Assembly: GCA_021234155.1 (NCBI GenBank)
Contig: JAJEKV010000015.1
Coordinates: forward strand, 3,632,852 to 3,696,851
DNA length: 64,000 nucleotides
Origin: Isoetes taiwanensis
Taxonomy: Eukaryota; Streptophyta; Lycopodiopsida; Isoetales; Isoetaceae
Reading direction: 5' to 3'
Positions 44,860 through 55,959 of this stretch are shown piece by piece; position 1 is the stretch's first letter, and each line of letters begins with the position of its first letter. The notes beneath the pieces were generated by a model. It saw only the letters and a list, made by a program, of their open reading frames with translations, searched no databases and was not told the origin of the DNA. The position numbers and the translations under genes are program-made.

Positions 44860-45258
44860 TTCTTAGATCTGATTGTAAATGGTCTTAAACTTCTAGATAA
44901 CATAGTATTTGAGCAGCACAATCCATTACCACGAATTTTGTCAGATTTGTATGTTCCTTCGACAAAGGTTAATTTTCAAAGAGCACAATCCTGTTTCGTT
45001 TCTGAAAAGCATGCGTGCTATGTGCAGGTAACTGATGCTCCAGAGGTGCACCCTTGGTTTCGTTTTACAGAAAATCGTGAAGGCAAAGTTCGATATGTAG
45101 GCCATCTGTGCAGTGGGCTACAAATTCAAGGACCACCTGATTTTGCAGCTTCAGAAAAAATATATTCTGTTATACTGTGGAAGAGGAGCAAAGTCTACCC
45201 TCCTACTGATGCTAAAAGCTTCGTCTACATTATCTTATCTGGTGCATGCTCCATTTAG
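44850..45258 (+). pseudogene. Unidentified coding fragment
   Basis: An open stretch including LDNIVFEQHNPLPRILSDLY, HACYVQVTDAPEVHPWFRF and YVGHLCSGLQIQGPPDF. It looks like genuine former protein sequence because residue use is balanced over ~130 codons, and it lies just upstream of the DnaJ-like fragment. I cannot name it or tell whether the two were ever one gene. Confidence 0.3.
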
Positions 45259-45357
45259 ATGTCGTATGGCGATAAAAAAAGCAGCTCGCATGGTGAGCAT
45301 TGGCATTTCCTTTTTCCTTATTGATCTTTCATATAGTCTTTCTTCTCATATGCAGAA

Positions 45358-45660
45358 TAAAGTACAGTTGCAAATACCCCCAGGAGTAATCAATGGCAAT
45401 GTAGTGTAGGTCCAAGGTAGTGTATTATGCCCTAAATTCGTTCCTTTCACTTGCGTTAAAGTAATCATGATGTTACCGTGCAGGGGACCACCAGGGAATT
45501 TATATGTACTTTTGAAGATTAGAAGTGTTTCTGGCATAGAGACAAAAGGAATTAACTTCTGCTCTACTACTTCCATCAGCTATTTTGATGCCATCTCCGG
45601 CATTACCATTGAGGTTTTTTGGAGGATGCATCAAGGTAGATCCAATTGAAGGTGTGGAAT
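45358..45660 (+). pseudogene. DnaJ (Hsp40) C-terminal substrate-binding fragment
   Basis: KVQLQIPPGVINGNVV followed by GPPGNLYVLLKIRSVSGIE and TTSISYFDAISGITIEV reproduces the order of the DnaJ C-terminal domain (IPPGV, GPPGDLYV, SISYxDAILG). A short gap with an in-frame stop separates the first two pieces, possibly an intron (acceptor near 45,481). The J domain and the CxxCxGxG zinc repeats are not visible. It is likely a decayed gene copy or captured fragment. Confidence 0.55.
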
Positions 45661-46036
45661 CTCTAAAGGTGCCACCAGGAAGGCATGTAAAGTTATATAG
45701 GATGGAGCACTTAAATATCTTGATTGCTATATTGTAAAAGACGGAATTGTGCAATTGAGGCAAAGAGAAGTTATACACATTTAAAAAGCAGATCAATTTG
45801 GAACTAATACTGCACCCTTGGATAGCAACATGGTCATGATGGTACTTTACTTGCTCAGGTGCATGTTTGTAGTGTTTCTACAAAGTATGGTTAGGAGGCC
45901 AAAGCATTAGGTGCTTGCTACTGGACTCATTACGAAATGTTTATGATTCTTTCAATTTATTCTCTAGATCATTGTTTTTAGGGGACAGACACAGTCCTCA
46001 TCCTCTGTTTTGCTCATAATATCAAGTAACAAATAA
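45661..46036. other. No gene seen
   Basis: AT-rich sequence between the DnaJ fragment and the LINE tail. No supported feature. Confidence 0.5.
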
Positions 46037-47407
46037 GAAGGAAGGAAGGAAGGAAGTATATTTTAACGTCCACGGAGGCCAACTGGCCTATGAGACGGTC
46101 ACAATACAATATATCGGATAGTATCCAAACACAAAAGAAAACCACCAAAGCCTTATACAATGTGTGTCTACCACTGGGACGAATAAACCCCGCATGTGGG
46201 AGGAAAAACCCTTGTAGTAGGCATTCAAATTCCCTATCTGGGCGCTCAAATTCCCTGTGCTACGAGGGACTCTCTGACGGTGGAGACTTGCAGAATGTAG
46301 GACGCGAGATGTGCAACCATTGGCGAAGCCAGCAATTGATGAATTGCTATCTCAGAGCATCTGAGATCGGCATGAGCTGCTCGGATGTGTGCATACGCTG
46401 GACATTCCTGTAGAGCATGGTGTTCATCTTCTACTCTCTGCATGTGGCAACACTGGCATTCCCTGCCCTCCATCCGTACCCCAGCGGCCTGTCTCAATTC
46501 TGAGATGGTGGGACCCTGTCCTCATTGCAGCTATGGCTCTCCGTTTCTTGGTAGAGATGTGTGCCTTCAAATATTGGTGAGGTCCATGTTCGAGCGACGG
46601 ATTAACCTGCGTGTGGTAGTGCTCTGTTTTGGGCTCCACAAGAGTGAGCACATCCCACAGAGAGGCAGCAAAGCGCTCATTCAAATGCAGCTCCAGTTCC
46701 TCGATATCCGGCATAGCCATAATTTGTTGATAGTCTATGGTCCATCTTGCGAACCACCCCTTACAATGCTCCTGCCACACTCTCTTCAGTCGTTGTGGCC
46801 CTTGTGCCAATAACAGAGCCCAGGGAGGGAGACGTTGTGCATCCATTCCGTCAACCTTATGGAAATACGCAAGGTGCCTGCTCATAGCAGAATGCTGCAG
46901 GGGCCAAAAACCAGTCTCATACAACAAAATCGGATAAGGCATCGTGTCCTTGATGCCTAGGCTGTATGTCAGGAAGGCCTTCTGTACCCTCTCTAGCTTA
47001 TCCCAGGTGCTCTTGCTAATCGCTGGGCCCCAGACCTCTACCCCATACAACAATACTGGTTCAACGAGTGCTCTGAACAGGTGTGCTTTGCGTGCCCAAT
47101 CGCAGAGATCTATTATGTAACAGCTATTCTGCATTGCATACATGGCTTTCTATCCCGCGCTGACCCTTCTTTCTACACAGTCATCCCATAGCATGTTCGA
47201 AAAAAAAAATCGATTCTCAGATATTTAAAGGTTCTTACAACATCCATCCTTTGTCCTCTGTAATAGAAGTCTGGGATATCATGCTGCGCAGACAGGATTG
47301 CCAACAGCTGGCTCACAGTCATTCCTGCTATGTCACAGAATCCACTGAGAGCGTCCAAATGTTCTGGCATACTCCTAGGTGTATGGGACAATAAGCCCAG
47401 ATCTCTG
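46037..47407 (-). mobile_element. 5'-truncated LINE with C-terminal CCHC and (CTTC)n tail
   Basis: The minus strand starts inside the RT at the position of the YADD motif (DLGLLSHTPRSMPEHLDAL) and continues through thumb sequence (LFRALVEPVLLYGVEVWGP). It ends with a zinc-finger-like CQCCHMQRVEDEHHALQECP (46,440-46,380). A frame break lies near 46,430-46,500 and a stop/frameshift near 47,150. The 3' end is ...GGACGTTAAAATATA followed by a (CTTC)n microsatellite (plus-strand 46,037-46,056) instead of poly(A). This is a non-L1 LINE, clade undetermined. Confidence 0.8.
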
Positions 47408-48659
47408 CAAGAAGATTTTGAGATTCAAAATATTCCATGATCCATTTAGAGCCCATTGTTTGTTTCCTATTTTTTATGAACATTCTCATGATGATAAGCT
47501 TTGGCATGCATTGGCGAGGAGCAATGTTTTTGACAAGACCAACGATATGTTTTTGACAAGACCAACGATCTTAGTTTACAACTGAATTTGGGTTGTTTAA
47601 GTCAGGCTTTAGAAGTAACATAAAGCTTTATCAACGAATGGAACAAGATGTCATTACTATGTTTTGAGATTGAAATGAAAAATCCAGTTTGGATCAAACT
47701 ATGGCAATGTTCTAAATACATGTTTGGCATGTTTGATAAATACTAACGCTTTCTTCCTAATAAGAGAATTAGTAAACAAATCCAACCAATGTCCATAGGC
47801 AATTAATTAAATGCATTATTGAACTTTACATAATTCACATCATCTCCAGTTGCAATGCTCACGAAATAGGCAGCACAAGAAGATAAAAACCACCCGTATG
47901 CGAAAATCCCAAGAAGTTAATCCCATATGGAAAAATTGCTATACAAATGTATAATCTACATCTCATACAACTTCATAAACACAAATCCACAAACTTGACA
48001 ACTAGACAAAATGCAACATAAGAACAAATTCAGAAGGGAACATGTCACTCCCACAAAGAGATGAATGTCAATGCACACGCTGGCCTCCAATCAAAACGCT
48101 ATTCTATTCTGCCCAAAACTACTTCATTATATACAATTAGGCACACCAAATAACATTTTTTGGTACAACCACTTTCCCATTTCTTGACAAACAATTGCCA
48201 AAGCCCGGCAATGCCGGGCACCATTACTAGTGTTTATTAATACTATGAGTTAGAGTCTGTCCTTGTATAACATATCTAACTCTGATGTTTTCGTATGCTG
48301 AACATTCCAAAAAAAAAAACATGTTTCTCTATTTCACATATGATATCTGTACGCTCCATCCAAACATCCTTAAGATACGTACTCAATTTATGAATAGGCA
48401 TATGCAATAGTTCTCTTAGAGTATGACCTTGTATACCATATCTAACTCTGATGTTCTCATATGCTGAAGATTCAAAAAATGTAAAAGCCTTATAATTCAC
48501 ATTTGAAACTACAATTCCTTTACACAACCTAGTAAAAATTTCTTATTCAAAGTTCATACAATCAAAAACATTTCTAACATAAACAATTCAATTATAACAG
48601 GACATGACCATCCAAGTTCTCAAATAAGACATGCCTCATCTGATCTCCTTGCTTCTTTG
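47408..48659. other. Non-coding, with a 60-bp direct repeat
   Basis: A 23-base tandem (TTTTTGACAAGACCAACGAT) is at about 47,528-47,570. A ~60-base segment (CTTGTATA(A/C)CATATCTAACTC core) occurs near 48,258 and 48,428. Otherwise I see nothing. Confidence 0.45.
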
Positions 48660-48990
48660 GGGCCCTATTCATAGCTTCAGTTACACAGGTTCAAGATCTT
48701 CTTCAATTGGCAACATGTCCCATCCGATGTCTTCCATAATGCAAAATTCCAAAGAATACAGGTTGCATACATAATCTTCGAGGCTTTTCCAACATGACGA
48801 GCAAATGCTTGAGTATTCTGAATTCGTCTTTTACAATTCCAAATCCATTTTCCACACAAAATCTACCCCTGCAAATTTTCTTATTGAACTTACCATAAGG
48901 ACCATGAGTTTGTAGAAAAACTTTGAGGAGGAATGGCCTGCTAGAATATGCAGAATCGCCTAATAGAAGTGGAGGGATACTCACCTGAAT
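48660..48990 (-). pseudogene. PIF/Harbinger transposase fragment (DDE_Tnp_4)
   Basis: PPLLLGDSAYSSRPFLLKVF carries the second catalytic aspartate (GDSAY), and RGRFCVENGFGIVKDEFRIL carries the glutamate (VENGFG), with the spacing of PIF/Harbinger nucleases. The first D and the N-terminus are missing and the tail shifts frame near 48,760. A dead C-terminal remnant. Confidence 0.85.
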
Positions 48991-49129
48991 TTCTTGATCA
49001 GTGGACTGACCTTTTTTTTAATTTCCTGCCACTCAATATTACTATTTGTTGCTGCACATTTTGTTTGGAGGTTTAGATGTTCTTTTTATTATGATCATGT
49101 TATGTGGATATGTGATATGGGTCGATCAT

Positions 49130-49975
49130 GTTTGCTCCTCTTGTGTTGGGAAGTGGGGTAGAGACCTAGCAGCCATTACTTAGTAATGCTCCTAGTTAGA
49201 CCCTTTAGTTCCTATTATTATTGCGGCCTGTGCATAGGAACCCACCAGGCTATGGGAGCTATGGTATGACTTAGCACTACATAACGGGGCTAGAGGCGAG
49301 ACGGAGGGAGGGTCCCTGATGAGCGCGGCTACTGGGGACCCCATAGCAGGCTAGGCTTATGGCCGATCACTTTGAGTGGGCCGGGCATGGGTCCAACACC
49401 TCTGGGGGCAATGGTGTTGCCCTGCCTCTCAAGAGTTGCAGGTGACGACCTGGCTCTTGTTTTGGGGGGTTAAGTCGGGAAATAATCGTGTGTCGCCACG
49501 ATTCTCTAGCCGCCCGTGGAACCTCTAGACACCGGGAAGGGAAGATAGAACCCTTCTTGCCTCGATGGATCGGGGAGATGCAACCCGGAGCAGTTTCGAT
49601 GGGTGACGGTCTGCTCTATCTTGTGGCCTAGTCGTCAGTCTACCTCCCCATGAGTCTGAGCCTTGGGTAGGAGCTCTCATGTTTTACGGCATTTGTTTAT
49701 CTCTATTATATCTATGGATGTATGGATGTGCTACCCTTCGAGGTACTTGATGTATCGTTATTGCTAGTTTTGACGTTGTTTATGCTTCCGCTGTTATAGG
49801 AGCCCATAGGGGAAGGGCGCGCAAGACACCTTCGTGTCCCCTCCCGCACTAGGGATACCCTGGAGTGCAGGATAGACGGAGGGCCCCTGCGGTCGAAGGA
49901 CCAGATAGGGGATTTACTACGGAGTGTACAGCCAGGCGCCGTATATTTTGTGGGGAGCGTCACACCTTTGGCACG
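49130..49975 (+). repeat. LTR-like non-coding repeat, copy 1
   Basis: Shares a colinear set of motifs with 54,470-55,480: GGGGTAGAGACCTA, GCGGCCTGTGYA, GGCTACTGGGG, GGTCACT...GTGGGC, GATRYAACCCGGAG, and a CGTGTCC...GGAGCGTCAYA ending. The end GGAGCGTCACA followed by TTTGGCACGATAGG resembles an LTR end next to a degenerate primer-binding site. Probably a solo or truncated Ty3/gypsy-type LTR. Confidence 0.5.
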
Positions 49976-50539
49976 ATAGGTTCCCCTTCTTCTTTTTTCT
50001 TCTTCAAAGGGGGTGGTCCCTTCAACGACAACATATAATTAATTTATAGAGACTGATGTCTTGTAATTCTGCATCCCAAAAGCGTTTAGCTTAGTGCATG
50101 CAGTACTTCTGAAGGTCATTCGGGGCCCATGTTCTTGTTGTGATACGTCTTTTTTGTTTGCATTGCCAGGCCCTATAGGCTACGGTCCACCGAGGACCAA
50201 TAGTGTGCTTACTTATGTATTATATCTTGAGTGTTGACTTTTCACAGCACTACAGTCCTACACAATGATCGTGTATGATCTATATATGTCTCCTTTATAT
50301 CACCTACCTAAATCTGTCCGCCTTCTTTAATTAAATTTTCGTTGTAAGTTAACCACCTAATGCAAATGTTGAGGACAGCATAAATCGTTATGTCCCTTTC
50401 CACATAACGTCGTTCCATTAAATACCATTCAACTTTTGCCGAGTTATAAATTGCACATTATGCATCATTTCAAACTTGATGACCTTGAACATGACAACTT
50501 TTGTGTGCCTTATAATTTCGCGTTACCTCTTTAAGATGG

Positions 50540-50735
50540 GGAGACTTGCTTCCGACATGTCATGTGTTGGTCCAGAGCAAGAATAATCTTGATGCTGAGG
50601 ACATCATCATTTTCAGGGTGGGGAGAATGTGACATTCTATGTATTTATATGCCTTTTGGGTATAAATACATGACACATCACTATGAATAATTTTAATGGT
50701 GCATTAAGTATTCATAAGCTAAGGGTAGCTATGTT
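50540..50735 (+). mobile_element. Ty3/gypsy 3' end: polyprotein tail, PPT and LTR start
   Basis: The final codons read EDIIIFRVGRM-stop (50,597-50,632). This resembles the C-terminus of chromovirus-type gypsy polyproteins, which often end in a FRVGRM-like string. The overlapping purine tract GTGGGGAGAA (50,618-50,627) is followed by TGTGACATT, a likely LTR start. The LTR is cut off at about 50,736 by another element. Confidence 0.5.
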
Positions 50736-50736
50736 A

Positions 50737-51697
50737 ATCATTAATTTTGGTGAGAGACTCATCTGGAGGGGGATAGATAGGCATATCTTTCATCACAGCA
50801 GTGTACAAACATAACATTTTGAAAAAATATCTAAGGTGGAGGGTAGGGTAGTCTACCAATTCGATCTGACTACCCACTAATAATCATAAAGGGAACCTGC
50901 CATAGGAACAACCCAGGCCCCTTAAGACGACGTAAAGTAAGAAAGGCAAATAGGAGGCAACGTGCGAAAGTTTATCACTGGGATGAAAAACCCCGCCCTT
51001 TCGGGTTTTCGAGGAAAACCCTAATGATAAACTTTCGCCCGATGGCTCCCAAAGAAAAGCACGGGCCATCAAAGTTGATATCATTGAGGAAAAATTCGAG
51101 GAAGCACGAGATGGAGGTCGCAATTCGGACGATTCATCTCAAACTCTATGGGAGAGTCGGACAAGAGAAAGAAATAGCCATGATCCCTTGAAAACTTAGG
51201 AGAAAAGAAAACAAACAGAATGCATTAGACGTTAGAAAAGTAACTTAACAAAGTCGCCATAGGATGAGATGACCTAAAAAGAAACAACATAAAAAGAAGC
51301 AATTGACTAAAAAATAGAAGCCATCACCGGCTCGTGAAGCCTCCCAAAATTTGTTCCATGACAAATCACAATCCTCAATAAGAGAAGGGGTTGGTCACTG
51401 AGCCATAGCGACATAATATCATATCTTAAAACAACATAACCTCTCAAATCACAGGGGCTGGTCCGCTTGAGCCACGCGATATGCAATCACAAATCAAAAT
51501 GAAAAAAAACATGAATGTAAACAACTTAGGGTGGGGAGGGAGGGAACTAAGACCCAAAAAACTGTTGTGAGAAGACGCCGATAATAGAGAAAGAGCCTAA
51601 AACCATATATATAGCCTCGTCTCTCCCCAAAATGGCGATCCGACGGTGTCGAATCGCATGCATTTTGGTGAGAGACTCGTCTGGAGGGGGAAAACCG
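50737..51697 (-). mobile_element. Relative of the nested element, minus orientation
   Basis: On the minus strand it opens with a GATTCGAC-ACC-GTCGGATC hairpin and GCCATTTTGG (51,655-51,628). It has a TATATATA promoter-like stretch (~51,605), the multi-hairpin segment (51,038-50,964) and GCCTATCTATC near its end, closing with GAGTCTCTCACCAAAAT at about 50,737-50,755. The closing sequence occurs again immediately upstream of the start (51,661-51,697), so, as at 39,220, copies abut head to tail. Spacer sequence has diverged strongly from the copy in the copia LTR; the ends and fold are conserved. Confidence 0.6.
50964..51038 (-). ncRNA. Conserved multi-hairpin structure (copy B)
   Basis: The 14-base arms GCGAAAGTTTATCA and TGATAAACTTTCGC are perfectly complementary and enclose GGGTTTT-CCTCG-AAAACCC, GAAAGGG and a T-rich GGG...CCC loop. 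Relative to 39,649-39,720, the outer stem differs by a T-A to C-G pair change and an A-T to G-T change. The inner stem differs by a G-C to T-A change. All keep pairing. Confidence 0.5.
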
Positions 51698-52530
51698 GCC
51701 GATCAAAAGAGAACTTCCATTTCAAAACGTAAGGATCAAAGAGGGAGAGCATATCAAGATTGGCACACAAGATATATGGCATATAACAATAGGCAAAGTG
51801 GATATGCAGTGAAGAAAAAAAGGAGCGTAAAATATTAAAGACCAAAACATAAATATGAATAAAGCAACAATTCATTATTAGAAATGCCTAAAGTCAGCCC
51901 TATCCTTACCAAATGACTATACTATATACACAAACTACTTAAGGCGGTCTTGACTCCCAAACATACCCATAACAAAGGCACGAATAACATCACTATGCAA
52001 TAACTGGGGATTAGGCCATTGAGATTCGACTCCCAAAAATACCCATAACAAATGCACGGCTAACACCATTATGCAACAACGTGGGATTAGGCCATTGAGA
52101 TGCAACATGCTCATATCCACAACAATGAGAGCACAAGATGACCACTCGAACAAGACACCAATGATAAATACTATGCTCGTAAATGGTAAGTATGCAAGAA
52201 ATCGACGAATAACCAAGCATGAAAACAAAAATTACATTGAATTATGTAATGGAGAATATCCACTTTCTAGAAAAAAGAAAATTGCACCAAATGACGTAAA
52301 GGGTTGGTGGGAACAATCACACAAAAGAAATCGCAATGGGTTTTCGCAAAAAAATGGCAAGCAAAAGAAATGCGATGAATGAATTGACAAGAACAATTTC
52401 CTACTCGGCCATCACCCCAAATACATAAAGTTAGAAAGTTATAGTAGTAGATGAAATTGAAAAGAATACCAAAAAACATAAAATTTCAAAAGAATACAAA
52501 AACACAAAATCTCAAAAGAAATACAAATAT
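51698..52530. other. No gene seen
   Basis: AT-rich. It includes two related ~70-base segments (GACTCCCAAA(C/A)ATACCCATAACAAA at about 51,950 and 52,028). Non-coding. Confidence 0.45.
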
Positions 52531-52531
52531 G

Positions 52532-52735
52532 TTGAGAAGGATTCGAAGCCCTAACCACAAGTTTAGCAAACAAGCGTCCTAACCATATGGGATTGAAAAG
52601 AACAACGAAAAACATAAAATCTGAGAAAAATACAAAAAGAGACGAATACAAATATATATTGAGAAGGATTCGAACCCCTAACTACACGTTTAATAAGCAA
52701 GCATCTAACCATTGAACTCTTAAAAGTCAATGCAA
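52532..52735 (-). repeat. Pair of tRNA-derived SINE-like segments
   Basis: On the minus strand both contain an internal promoter pattern. 52,717-52,666 has TTCAATGGTTAGATGC (A box) and GGGGTTCGAATCC (B box). 52,592-52,537 has ATGGTTAGGACGC and GGGCTTCGAATCC. An anticodon-arm-like TTGCTAA remains in the second. They lie about 127 bases apart with A-rich flanks. Pairing of the acceptor and T stems is imperfect, so these are SINE or tRNA-pseudogene remnants rather than functional tRNAs. Confidence 0.5.
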
Positions 52736-53334
52736 TAAAAATTGTGCCATTAAATTATTTAGTCTATTTGATAGCAAAGAAGGATGATTAAAACGAGCAT
52801 GCCGCACATGCCGGAAGCGAGAATAGAAACAAAGAACAAAATCCGAATGCCGATTTATGAAAACGGATGGATTTGAGGCAAGCACGAGTATAATGGGTAG
52901 GAGGCAAAGGGAAAATTGATAGTCACACTGGACATAGCAAAGAAATATATAGCACAATCTGAATCACTTCAAATAGAGATCCACAGGTAATTAGAACATA
53001 GCAGAATGAGGAGAATTCGAATTAAATGATCTGATCAAACGATCTAAAAGAGGGGTTTTCTTTTGAATATTAGACATCCAGAAGGAAAGAGAAACACAAT
53101 GCTAGAAAATCCATAAAACACCGATGCCCATACATGAACAAAGTGGAAAAAAACTGAAAAAGCCCTATCGATGAGTATACAGTCAAGCAAAAAGGGGCAA
53201 TCACCGATTGACACAATCGAGAACAAATTAATTAGGAGATGCCGATGCAAAGAAAATTGATGCAGAACCAGAAAAAGCCATCCAATTATGAAAATTGATG
53301 CAGAACCGACATTAGTATACAATAAAAAAGGACT
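52736..53334. other. No gene seen
   Basis: AT-rich, non-coding. TTTTCTTTTG(A/G)(A/G)TATT is present at both ~53,055 and ~53,332. Confidence 0.4.
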
Positions 53335-53668
53335 TTCTTTTGGGTATTTATCCAAATCAGTGGACTGCTTCTAAAAGGATTGCATTTCACATGGCAAAGT
53401 CTTGGCTAATATGGAGTGTATGGAAGCGAAGGCGAAGAAAGGTCTTTTATGATAAGCGTATTTCTTCTCAGGTGGTGCTTCAAGAAATTCGTAAGAAGTT
53501 GTATAATTGCTTTCAGATCTCCAATTGGCCTGATCGTATTAAAATTCCAATATGGAGTGATCATCTAAAAGTGATTGATGCTTCAGGGACATTTCTTACT
53601 TCTGGAAGTACTTTGTAATATTTTGAGTGTATAATATGAAGTAAAACACGTTCTTCAAAAAAAAAGGA
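53335..53668 (+). mobile_element. 5'-truncated L1 LINE 3' end
   Basis: Encodes the last part of an L1 ORF2 (HMAKSWLIWSVWKRRRRKVF, VVLQEIRKKLYNCFQ), stops at 53,618, and ends about 40 bases later in a nine-base poly(A). The tryptophan/arginine pattern matches the region after zf-RVT in the larger LINE at 20,300. No clear target-site duplication. Confidence 0.7.
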
Positions 53669-53887
53669 AGATATGAAAAATCATAGAAGGAAAAGGAAGC
53701 TATGAAAAAATGCTATGGAATACCCATTACTCCATCTCCAGATAAGAATAGGTAGCCATTACTCCATCTCCAGATAAGATCCGAATAAGTAGCCACCATC
53801 ACGACAAAAAGAGGCAAGACGACAAAAAGAGGCAGGACGGTGACGGATATGGTGAATCTCCATGGCCAAAGGTGTATGAGAAATTGA

Positions 53888-54005
53888 CAAGGGGAAACTA
53901 AGACCCAAAAAACTGCTGTGAGAAGACGCCGATAATAGAGAAAGAGCCTAAAACCATATATATAGCCTCGTCTCTCCCCAAAATGGCGATCCGTCGCATG
54001 CATTA
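53888..54005 (-). repeat. Partial third copy of the nested-element family
   Basis: Nearly identical to 51,540-51,640: AAGACCCAAAAAACTG(C/T)TGTGAGAAG through the TATATATA stretch to CCAAAATGGCGATCCG. The terminal hairpin is collapsed to CGATCCGTCGCATGCAT. Only the 5' end is present. Confidence 0.75.
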
Positions 54006-54469
54006 TTAAGATGGAAAGCTAACCCTAAACCCTAATTCGAATTTAGGGCTTAGCCTAATATTAAAAAGGTTAAAATATTAAATTAGTTAATAATAACCAA
54101 TCTAGAGTTGTCAGTCAACTGGCCCAAATCGATTGGACAAGGTAGGCTTGCTAATTTGGGACACCCAAATTGAGGCTTCCACCTCAATTTGCCCCAATTC
54201 GAATTGGGGGATATTGGTGGAGGAGGAGCTGCTATTCAACCCTGTTCCAGCCATAAGGATGGAGAACCAGAGAGATAGTGGATCTAGCTATGATTCCGGT
54301 TAGTACGTAGATAACTTGAATTCCTATATAGTCATAGGATTAACCCTTGTATGCTTAGAAGATAGCTAGGATTAACCCTTGTATGAATAGATGTATGGTT
54401 AATCTCTATTTTATGTTCCATTCGAAGCTATGGATGGATGGATGTATAATGAGCGTTCTCTTTCTGTTC
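54006..54469. other. No gene seen
   Basis: AT-rich, with AACCCTAAACCCTAATT-like and AATTGGGG-type short repeats. No supported feature. Confidence 0.4.
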
Positions 54470-55480
54470 CTCCTGTGTTTGTGGGGATTAAGGGGGTAGA
54501 GACCTAAAGGCTATGTAGAAGTAGAGATGCTCCTAACTAGAATCCCTTAAATCCTAATAAATGCGGCCTGTGTAAAAGAAACCACCGGGCTGTGGATGCT
54601 ATAATGTGGTTCAACACCAAATAACGGATATAACTGGTGAAGTGGGGGCGGAGCCTTACTGAGCGTGGCTACTGGGGCTCCTACAGTGTGCTAGACTTAT
54701 AGTCGGTCACTATGCGTGGGCTGGGTATGGGTCTGACACCCTCTGGGCCGGAGGATAAGTGCCTATATGGACGTCCAAGACTTTTGCGTAGATTTAGGGG
54801 GATAAGTCGGGTACAGATGCATGTGCACCTAGTGGCACATATCCTCTAGCACACCCTTGGAACCATTGTGATTCTGGAGGGGATTCATCCCTTTTCTGCC
54901 TCATCGGACTCGGGGAGATGTAACCCGGAGTAGTCTCATAGGGTGAATCCATGAGATTGCGTCTCCGGAAGGCTACAACCACGTCATAGCATGATTAAGC
55001 CTATCTGCAAAGTGTGCACAGGAGGGGCGGATGGAGTGGACTACCCTAGCCATTGTTCTATGCCAGCCAACGCCATGTTATACTTCTGCCTGCTGTTATC
55101 CGGAGGCCTTGATTGCCAGTCGACCCCTATGAGTCTGAGCCCGGGGTGGAGCCCTCATTTATGGTGCAATTCCTTTGTTATGTTGGTATTCTGTTGTATT
55201 TGTAGTGATGATGATGGGCCACCCTTCATGTTGGTATATTATTTATTTGTATTGTTGCCAGGTGCTAACATGTATGTACGCTTCCGCTATATAGGATTCC
55301 CATAGAAGGCGTGGGACGAATGACACCTTCGTGTCCTTCACCCGGACACTTGCCCATCACAAGCGGTCCGAGTCAGACAGAGGGTCTTTCCATGGTGATG
55401 GAGTCGCCATGGAAGGGGAATTTCCTGTATTTATACGATGGGAGCATCGTATGGATTCAGGGAGCGTCATATTTGCAAGT
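54470..55480 (+). repeat. LTR-like non-coding repeat, copy 2
   Basis: A diverged direct copy of 49,130-49,975 (shared motifs listed there), ending GGGAGCGTCATATTTGCAAG. The two lie about 5.3 kb apart in the same orientation. They could be LTRs of one decayed element or two separate insertions; intervening sequence is a patchwork of other repeats. Confidence 0.5.
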
Positions 55481-55940
55481 ACATATAAGTATCAATTGAC
55501 ATGCACTTACTAACATGCAATACAATGGGGAGGGGCAATCTTAAGGAATTGTTCAGCGATTGTGTAAGGTTGAAGTACCACATGGATGTGACATTGTACA
55601 GTGCATTGTTGAGGGGCCCATGTGAAGACCAAAACTTTCCCATATGGTATTATATATCACATGCGAGTTGACAAGGTACTTCCTCTTGCTGAAGTTGATT
55701 TATGACTAAATCAATTGCATTGTTATTGTTGCTTTTGTTAATGCCTGTGGTAAACAATTTTTTTTTCTATGACAAACCACTACCAACAGTACCATTTTTA
55801 CTCTTGGTTTCTTGTATTATTTCTATTTAATTACTGAATGTAGTTGTAAAAAGGATGCATTTTAAATACAACAAAAAACTTCGGCCAAAATAGGCATCTG
55901 CTGGTCCTAGGTTTTATCCGAGTAAGGAATGAACTAGCAA
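55481..55940. other. No gene seen
   Basis: AT-rich interval without supported features. Confidence 0.4.
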
Positions 55941-55959
55941 ATGTGTTGGTAGAGGTGCA

